Shown: positions 7,184-11,662 of the stretch, one piece after another
Layout: every line of letters begins with the position of its first letter
Numbering within the stretch: the first letter of the stretch is position 1
DNA from: MWCM01 sp964558315
GTDB taxonomy: Bacteria; Patescibacteriota; UBA1384; XYA2-FULL-43-10
Direction of reading: 5' to 3'
Assembly: GCA_964558315.1 (NCBI GenBank)
Contig: CAZLCL010000026.1
Coordinates: forward strand, 1 to 11,662
DNA length: 11,662 nucleotides
Position numbers and translations under genes: made by a program
Notes under the pieces: model-generated
Told to the model about the DNA's origin: nothing
The model's database searches: none
The model's input: the letters and a program-made list of their open reading frames with translations, nothing else

Positions 7184-7189
7184 TATAAT
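7184..7189 (+). promoter_or_regulatory. Probable -10 element of the dnaX promoter
   Basis: A perfect TATAAT at 7184-7189 stands about 50 bases before the dnaX ATG. The expected -35 region (about 7158-7168, TTATATTTTAC) matches the consensus poorly, so this may be a weak or activated promoter. Transcription would start near 7196, leaving a leader of about 42 bases that ends in the purine-rich AGAGAGA just before the start codon. Confidence 0.45.
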
Positions 7190-7237
7190 TGATATGCCTT
7201 AATGATCTCATCGTTAAAGATAACAGAGAGATAGTCT

Positions 7238-8875
7238 ATGACATTATATAGAAAATACCGCCCACAAAAATTTTCCCAAGTAATTGGGCAAGATCATATA
7301 AGAGATACGTTGATTCAGGCCATAATAGATGACAAATTGTCACAGGCTTATCTGTTTAGTGGTCCTCGTGGCACCGGTAAAACATCCACGGCACGATTAA
7401 TCGCTAAAGTGGCAAACTGCTTAGAGATAGAAAAACAACGAGCTAAGGGAGAGATAAAGGATGGAGAACCTTGTGGTAAATGCCAAAATTGTCTTGATAT
7501 TTCGGAGGGGAAATCACTTGACATAATCGAAGTTGATGCCGCTTCAAATAGGGGGATTGATGAGATAAGACAGTTGCGAGATCAGGTAAAATTCTCTCCC
7601 ATAAAAGGCAAATTTAAGATTTATATCATTGACGAAGTTCATATGTTGACCCGCGAGGCATTTAACGCTTTACTCAAAACTTTGGAGGAACCACCGGCGC
7701 ATGTAATATTCATTTTAGCAACTACCGAGCCACATAAAGTATTGCCGACAATAATTTCAAGAACGCAACGTTTTGATTTTGGTAGAATTTCAATTAAGCA
7801 TTTAACAGGTAATTTAGAGAGCATCGCTAAAAAAGAGGGGATTAAAGCAGATCAGAGCGCTTTGGAGATAATCGCTTCGTTGTCTGAGGGAGCTGGCAGA
7901 GATTCTCTGTCTATGTTAGAACAGGTGGCTTCATATTCAAATAATATTACAGTTGAGGTTGTAAATAGTGTATTGGGATTGGCGGAGACAGATCAAGTCT
8001 TAAAGCTTGTTGGGGCGATTTTTAATTCTAAATCGGAGGAGGGATTAAAAATCGCCCAAGCTTTATACCAAAGCGGATCGAATATTGCAGAATTGAATTT
8101 ATCAATCTTGAATATTTTAAGAAAAATATTGAATTGGTTGGTAGTGGGGGATTTTTTAATTGATGATACACAGGAAAATAAGAAAAATATTATCTCCTTA
8201 TGTCAATTGGCTCAAAAAAATTTAGGGGCGAATTATACTGCTGACATGCTTAAGGTGATTAAAGAGTTTTTAGATTGTAATAAATTAATCAAAGAAACTG
8301 CCGACCCGCTAATTGCTTTAGAGGTGGCGATTGTAGGAGCTGTGCAGTATTTAAATAAATCGGTAAATACTTCGGCGAGCAAAACGGAAAATCTTAAACT
8401 TGAAGCAAATTCAAATCAGATTGAAAAAAACTCTTTGGAGGTATCGAAGGAAATATCCAAAGAAAAAAGCGAAGGTATAACATTAAATCAAAAAAGTGGG
8501 GCGATTAAAAATAATGACAGTAGTCAAGTAGAGTCCAATCTTGCATTAAATCCTTTAAACGAGTTGTCTGAAGAGCTTTGGGCACAAGTAGTTGGTGAAT
8601 TAAAAAAAGAAAATACCACATTGGCCGCTTTGCTTAGAGATGCAAAACCGGTGGCTATTACCAAAGGCAAGGTGGTATTGGGCGTAAGATTTAAATTTCA
8701 TAAAGATAAAATTAGCGAGGCTAAAAATATAAGTTTGTTAGAGGGAGTGATCTGCTCTGTTACAAATAGCAGTTGCCGAATTAGCTGTGAGATAATGGAT
8801 TTTAAATCTAAAACGCAGAAATCTGCTAGTGAAGACGAACTCGCAGAGGAGGCTGAGAAGATTTTCGGAGAATAA
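7238..8875 (+). CDS. dnaX: DNA polymerase III subunit gamma/tau (clamp loader ATPase)
   Basis: DnaX is the ATPase of the clamp loader, which places the sliding clamp on primed DNA. The 545-residue protein opens with the classic LYRKYRPQKFSQVIGQDH. It has Walker A GPRGTGKT (42-49), a zinc module with Cys61, Cys79, Cys82 and Cys85, Walker B IYIIDEVH (128-135) and sensor 1 ATTEPH (161-166). In the arginine-finger SRC motif the arginine is kept but cysteine is replaced by threonine (SRT, 174-176). Domains II and III (about 180-370) form the lid and collar. A Lys/Ser/Asn-rich linker (about 375-445) leads to a tau-type C-terminal domain beginning near LSEELWAQVVGELK. A slippery heptamer A-AAA-AAC at 8425-8431 lies in the linker and could give a shorter gamma-like product. 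dnaB follows 88 bases downstream on the same strand. Confidence 0.97.
   Translation: MTLYRKYRPQKFSQVIGQDHIRDTLIQAIIDDKLSQAYLFSGPRGTGKTSTARLIAKVANCLEIEKQRAKGEIKDGEPCGKCQNCLDISEGKSLDIIEVDAASNRGIDEIRQLRDQVKFSPIKGKFKIYIIDEVHMLTREAFNALLKTLEEPPAHVIFILATTEPHKVLPTIISRTQRFDFGRISIKHLTGNLESIAKKEGIKADQSALEIIASLSEGAGRDSLSMLEQVASYSNNITVEVVNSVLGLAETDQVLKLVGAIFNSKSEEGLKIAQALYQSGSNIAELNLSILNILRKILNWLVVGDFLIDDTQENKKNIISLCQLAQKNLGANYTADMLKVIKEFLDCNKLIKETADPLIALEVAIVGAVQYLNKSVNTSASKTENLKLEANSNQIEKNSLEVSKEISKEKSEGITLNQKSGAIKNNDSSQVESNLALNPLNELSEELWAQVVGELKKENTTLAALLRDAKPVAITKGKVVLGVRFKFHKDKISEAKNISLLEGVICSVTNSSCRISCEIMDFKSKTQKSASEDELAEEAEKIFGE
8425..8431 (+). promoter_or_regulatory. Possible -1 frameshift heptamer in dnaX
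   Basis: In the dnaX frame the codons GAA-AAA-AAC give the heptamer A-AAA-AAC, of the X-XXY-YYZ type. A -1 slip would add 25 codons and stop at TAA 8506-8508, giving a product of about 423 residues with a basic tail. It lies where E. coli makes its gamma subunit, between the collar domain and the tau region. No strong downstream hairpin was recognised. Confidence 0.3.
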
Positions 8876-8910
8876 ATTAAATTTAAATTTAAAAATGTTT
8901 AAACTTTATA

Positions 8911-8929
8911 AAATGTAAATTATACATTT
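8911..8929. repeat. AT-rich inverted repeat between dnaX and dnaB
   Basis: AAATGTA (8911-8917) and TACATTT (8923-8929) form a perfect 7-base inverted repeat around AATTA. The whole spacer 8876-8963 is very AT-rich and has a second palindromic stretch AAATTTAAATTT. The stem has only one GC pair and no following T-run, so it is not a convincing intrinsic terminator. It could be an operator-like site or chance in AT-rich DNA. Confidence 0.35.
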
Positions 8930-8963
8930 GTTGAAAATTGCTAAATTGAAAATTATTAATATT

Positions 8964-11662
8964 ATGCCTAAAGAACAAGCAAAAAATTTTAAAAAAGAGA
9001 ATAAGCGCAAAGTATCTTTGCCTGCTGGAGTTCGTATTCCGCCACAAAATGTTGATGCTGAAAAAAGTGTTTTGGGGGCGGCTTTATTGGATAAGAATGC
9101 ACTAATCAAAATCATTGATATTGTGACGTCACAAGATTTTTATGATGAAAATCACGGCGTAATTTTTGAAGCGATGCTAACCCTGTTTGATAAAAGAAAG
9201 CCGATTGATATTGTGACTTTAACTGAACAACTTGAATCCGAGAAACAGCTGAAGCAAATTGGTGGGGCTGGTTATTTAGCTGATATCGTTAATTCTACAC
9301 CTAGCGCCGCTAATGTTGTGCATTATGCCAAAATTGTATCCGACAAAGCTGTGCTTAGGAGATTGATTGAAGCTTCGTCTAACATCACCGAATTGGGATT
9401 CGATGAAGATAGCGAAATATCAGAAACTCTTGACAAGGCCGAGCAATCATTGTTTGCTGTGTCGCAAAAATTTATGAAAGATAAGTTTATACCTGTTAAA
9501 GATATTTTAACTGAAGCCTTTGATAGAATAGACAAAATTCATAAAGATAAAGACAAGGGAGCCTTGCGTGGTGTGCCATCTGGCTTTCGTGATTTAGATG
9601 CTGTTACGGCTGGATTTCAAAAATCTGATTTGATTATTCTAGCGGCTAGGCCATCTATGGGTAAAACTTCAATTGTTTTAAATATTGCTGAGCACGTGGC
9701 GATCGAAGAAAAGATTCCCGTTGGTATATTTTCGCTCGAAATGAGCAAAGAGCAACTAGTTGATCGCCTATTATCATCACAGGCCGGAGTTGATTCTTGG
9801 AAACTACGAACCGGCAATCTTTCCGATGAAGATTTCCCAAGAATTGGCTATGCAATGGGTGTGCTTTCTGAAGCACCGCTATATTTTGACGATACTCCGG
9901 GACAAACTGTTATGGAAATTCGCGCTAAGGCACGCCGCCTACAAATGGAACATGGGCTTGGCATGGTGATCATTGACTACCTTCAGTTAATGGAGGGTAA
10001 GGCTAAAGGCGGAGACGCTAATCGTGTGCAGGAGATATCCGAAATATCACGTTCTCTAAAAGGTTTGGCTCGGGAATTAAGTGTGCCAGTAATAGCTTTG
10101 TCTCAGCTTTCCCGCGCTGTGGAACATCGCCCCGATAAGCGCCCCCAACTTTCCGATTTGCGTGAATCAGGATGCTTGACTGGTGATACTTTGATAATAA
10201 ATGCTAAGACGGGCAAAAGAGAACCAATTTCGAGTCTAGTGGCTAAAAATAAACAGGTATGTTTAGCGCTTGATTCTAATATGAAAATTACCGAATCGAT
10301 GGCGGGTAAAATATTTTCGACTGGGCGTAAAAAAGTATTTGAGATAATTTTAAAAAGCGGAAAAAAGATTAAAGCTACTGCAAATCATAAATTTTTAACC
10401 ATAAACGGCTGGAAAAGGTTGGACGATCTTACAGAGGCTGATCGGCTGGCAACACCGAGAAAAATAGATTTGGAAACGACATCGAAATTATTAAATGATG
10501 ACCAAATAATACTTTTAGCCCATTTGATCGGCGATGGTTGTTATCTAGCGAGGCAGTCCTTGCATTATACCAACGCCGATGAACAGTGTTTAAAAATTGT
10601 AGATCAGGTGTCATCTCGTCAATTTAGAACCAATAATAGGCTCGTAAAACAAAAAAGATGGTTTCATCTCTATCTGTCTGCCCCACAAAAGTTAACGCAC
10701 AATAAAAGGAATCCAATAGCGGAGTGGCTAGATGAACTAGGGATATTCAATCAACGATCAAAAGAAAAACAAGTCCCACAGGAGATTTGCTCATTAAATG
10801 AGGATAAAATAGCCTTATTCTTAAAGCATCTGTTTGCTACGGATGGGGGAATTACAAAATCAGCAGGACAATGGCGTCTGCATTATGCCTCAAAAAGCCG
10901 ACGGTTGATTGACGACATAATTCACTTGTTGTTACGTCTGGGCATCCATTCCCGTATTCGTTACAATCGTAAGAAAGGTTATGATGTAGTTTACGATTTA
11001 AATATTACTGGAAAAGAGGAGCAATTAAAATTTCTGAAGAGAGTCGGGATTTATGGTTCAAAAGAGAAAAATGTCCAAATAGCCATTGAAGAAATCTCAA
11101 AATTAGAGAGCAATACAAATATTGATATTATACCTAAAGAAATCTGGCCGAAGATTGTGAATAAAATTAAAGAAAAAGGTCAGACAACTCGCGATTTTCA
11201 TCAGCAAATGGGCTGGGCATATAGCGGGACTCAAAGATATAGCAGTGGTATCTCCAGAGAGCGAATGGCGAAGATCGCTACTGTTTTGAGAGACAAGGAA
11301 CTCTCGGCTTTGGCGGAGTCAGATATTTTTTGGGATCAGATTAAATGTATTAATCCTTTAGGCATCGAAGAAGTATTTGATATCACTATCCCAATACATC
11401 ATAATTTTACTGCTAATGATATCATTGTTCATAATTCAATTGAGCAAGATGCAGACGTTGTAATGTTCTTATATCGCGATGAATATTACGATCCCGACAC
11501 CGATAAAAAGGGTATTACCGAAATTTTAATTAAAAAACACAGAAACGGCCCGACCGGTTTTGTGGAGGTTTATTTCCAGCCGGAGCAGATGCGCTTCCGC
11601 GATTTGGAAAAAAGACGCGATGCCAGCGGAGCTCCACCTGCAGGCTTTGAGCCAACAGACTA
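8964..11662 (+). CDS. dnaB: Replicative DNA helicase DnaB, interrupted by an intein (runs to the right edge)
   Basis: DnaB is the hexameric 5'-3' helicase of the replication fork. The ATG at 8964 gives a short basic tail and then the DnaB N-terminal domain from VRIPPQNVDAEKSVLGA (about 19-35). After the linker comes the RecA-like helicase domain with GVPSGFRDLDAVTAGF, Walker A ARPSMGKT (228-235), FSLEMSKEQL and Walker B VIIDYLQLM (335-343). The N-terminal extein is 403 residues and ends in LSDLRESG. A 421-residue intein follows, then SIEQDADVVMFLYRDE and KHRNGPTG of motif H4 and the C terminus. Without the intein 478 residues are visible, slightly above the usual length. The last two bases, TA, may begin the stop codon. 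There is no Shine-Dalgarno; upstream in-frame TTG codons exist but have no supporting homology. dnaX lies just upstream, so co-transcription is likely. Confidence 0.96.
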   Translation, partial: MPKEQAKNFKKENKRKVSLPAGVRIPPQNVDAEKSVLGAALLDKNALIKIIDIVTSQDFYDENHGVIFEAMLTLFDKRKPIDIVTLTEQLESEKQLKQIGGAGYLADIVNSTPSAANVVHYAKIVSDKAVLRRLIEASSNITELGFDEDSEISETLDKAEQSLFAVSQKFMKDKFIPVKDILTEAFDRIDKIHKDKDKGALRGVPSGFRDLDAVTAGFQKSDLIILAARPSMGKTSIVLNIAEHVAIEEKIPVGIFSLEMSKEQLVDRLLSSQAGVDSWKLRTGNLSDEDFPRIGYAMGVLSEAPLYFDDTPGQTVMEIRAKARRLQMEHGLGMVIIDYLQLMEGKAKGGDANRVQEISEISRSLKGLARELSVPVIALSQLSRAVEHRPDKRPQLSDLRESGCLTGDTLIINAKTGKREPISSLVAKNKQVCLALDSNMKITESMAGKIFSTGRKKVFEIILKSGKKIKATANHKFLTINGWKRLDDLTEADRLATPRKIDLETTSKLLNDDQIILLAHLIGDGCYLARQSLHYTNADEQCLKIVDQVSSRQFRTNNRLVKQKRWFHLYLSAPQKLTHNKRNPIAEWLDELGIFNQRSKEKQVPQEICSLNEDKIALFLKHLFATDGGITKSAGQWRLHYASKSRRLIDDIIHLLLRLGIHSRIRYNRKKGYDVVYDLNITGKEEQLKFLKRVGIYGSKEKNVQIAIEEISKLESNTNIDIIPKEIWPKIVNKIKEKGQTTRDFHQQMGWAYSGTQRYSSGISRERMAKIATVLRDKELSALAESDIFWDQIKCINPLGIEEVFDITIPIHHNFTANDIIVHNSIEQDADVVMFLYRDEYYDPDTDKKGITEILIKKHRNGPTGFVEVYFQPEQMRFRDLEKRRDASGAPPAGFEPTD
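10173..11435 (+). mobile_element. DnaB intein with LAGLIDADG homing endonuclease (421 residues)
   Basis: The element inserts in frame between RESG and SIEQDAD. It begins with Cys1 (CLTGDTLI, block A) and has the block B T-A-N-H motif (69-72). Near the end is block F, VFDITIPIHHNF, with D403 and H410. It closes with V-H-N (His420, Asn421) followed by Ser as the +1 nucleophile. All standard residues for class 1 splicing are present. Two LAGLIDADG-type helices, LLAHLIGDG (114-122, D121) and FLKHLFATDG (216-225, D224), indicate a homing endonuclease with both catalytic acids kept and no stop or frameshift. Between the endonuclease and block F is an extra segment (about 320-390) that looks helix-turn-helix-like. 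The site is the one used by the Synechocystis DnaB intein. Splicing and nuclease activity are inferred from motifs. Confidence 0.96.

Larger units (their letters stand above)
6913..7237. other. Divergent intergenic region between pilB and dnaX
   Basis: These 325 bases hold no convincing gene. They contain the minus-strand pilB promoter (6980-7009), the GGGATAA repeats (7025-7097), a short inverted repeat AAGCT-ATC-AGCTT (7113-7125), and the probable dnaX promoter near 7184. No tRNA and no signal recognition particle RNA could be recognised, although in some bacteria, such as Bacillus, that RNA gene lies next to dnaX. No GC-rich hairpin with a T-run terminator was seen. Confidence 0.7.

Noticed and set aside
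7010..7237. Signal recognition particle RNA or tRNA next to dnaX
   Set aside because: Looked for because some bacteria have the SRP RNA gene upstream of dnaX. The conserved GGAAG/GNAR loop and flanking helix were not found, and no cloverleaf was seen.
8463..8469. Second A-run (AAAAAAG) in dnaX as a frameshift site
   Set aside because: In the dnaX frame it reads GAA-AAA-AGC, so the heptamer is out of the phase needed for an A-AAA-AAG slip.
8906..9115. Minus-strand ORFs inside dnaB, including those at 9323-9535, 9617-9876 and 10429-10614
   Set aside because: All are antisense shadows of the dnaB frame, which has clear motifs throughout; they have no ribosome binding site and no recognisable domains.
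1..11662. CRISPR arrays, insertion sequences, attachment sites
   Set aside because: No regularly spaced repeats, transposase genes or terminal inverted repeats were found. The only mobile element is the intein.

Overview
The window looks like a chromosomal piece of a low-GC bacterium of the Candidate Phyla Radiation (Patescibacteria), probably Parcubacteria-like. This is inferred from the compact type IV pilus operon, the style of the PilB, PilC and DnaX proteins, and the tight gene packing. No rRNA or phylogenetic marker was available to confirm it. TGA is a true stop (pilM ends in TGA just before pilN), so the genetic code appears standard. The sequence is a scaffold, with a run of exactly 100 N at 6433-6532.

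Left part, minus strand (6912 down to 1): a type IV pilus assembly operon. In transcription order it holds a PilB-type assembly ATPase with an HU/IHF-like DNA-binding domain at its N terminus (separated from the ATPase by the N gap), PilC (inner-membrane platform), a predicted cytoplasmic (alpha/alpha)6-barrel glycoside hydrolase, PilM, PilN, PilO, and the start of a further small membrane protein cut by the window edge. Spacings are -11 to +35 bases, so the genes are probably co-transcribed. A good sigma70-type promoter precedes pilB, and a second one with an extended -10 lies just before pilM. PilM, PilN and PilO should form the cytoplasmic and membrane alignment complex that links the PilB motor and PilC to the pilus.

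Middle (6913-7237): a 325-base divergent intergenic region. It carries the pilB promoter on the minus strand, a likely dnaX promoter on the plus strand, and a pair of 11-base direct repeats resembling degenerate DnaA boxes. No RNA gene was recognised there.

Right part, plus strand (7238 to the end): two replication genes. dnaX encodes the clamp-loader gamma/tau subunit and contains an A-AAA-AAC slippery heptamer. dnaB encodes the replicative helicase, interrupted by a complete 421-residue intein with an intact-looking LAGLIDADG homing endonuclease. The intein sits in the RESG/SIEQDAD site, the same site as the well-known Synechocystis DnaB intein. dnaB runs to the right edge and is complete or within a few residues of complete.

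The two items most worth following up are the HU-PilB fusion, which depends on what lies in the gap, and the DnaB intein with its extra helix-turn-helix-like segment.
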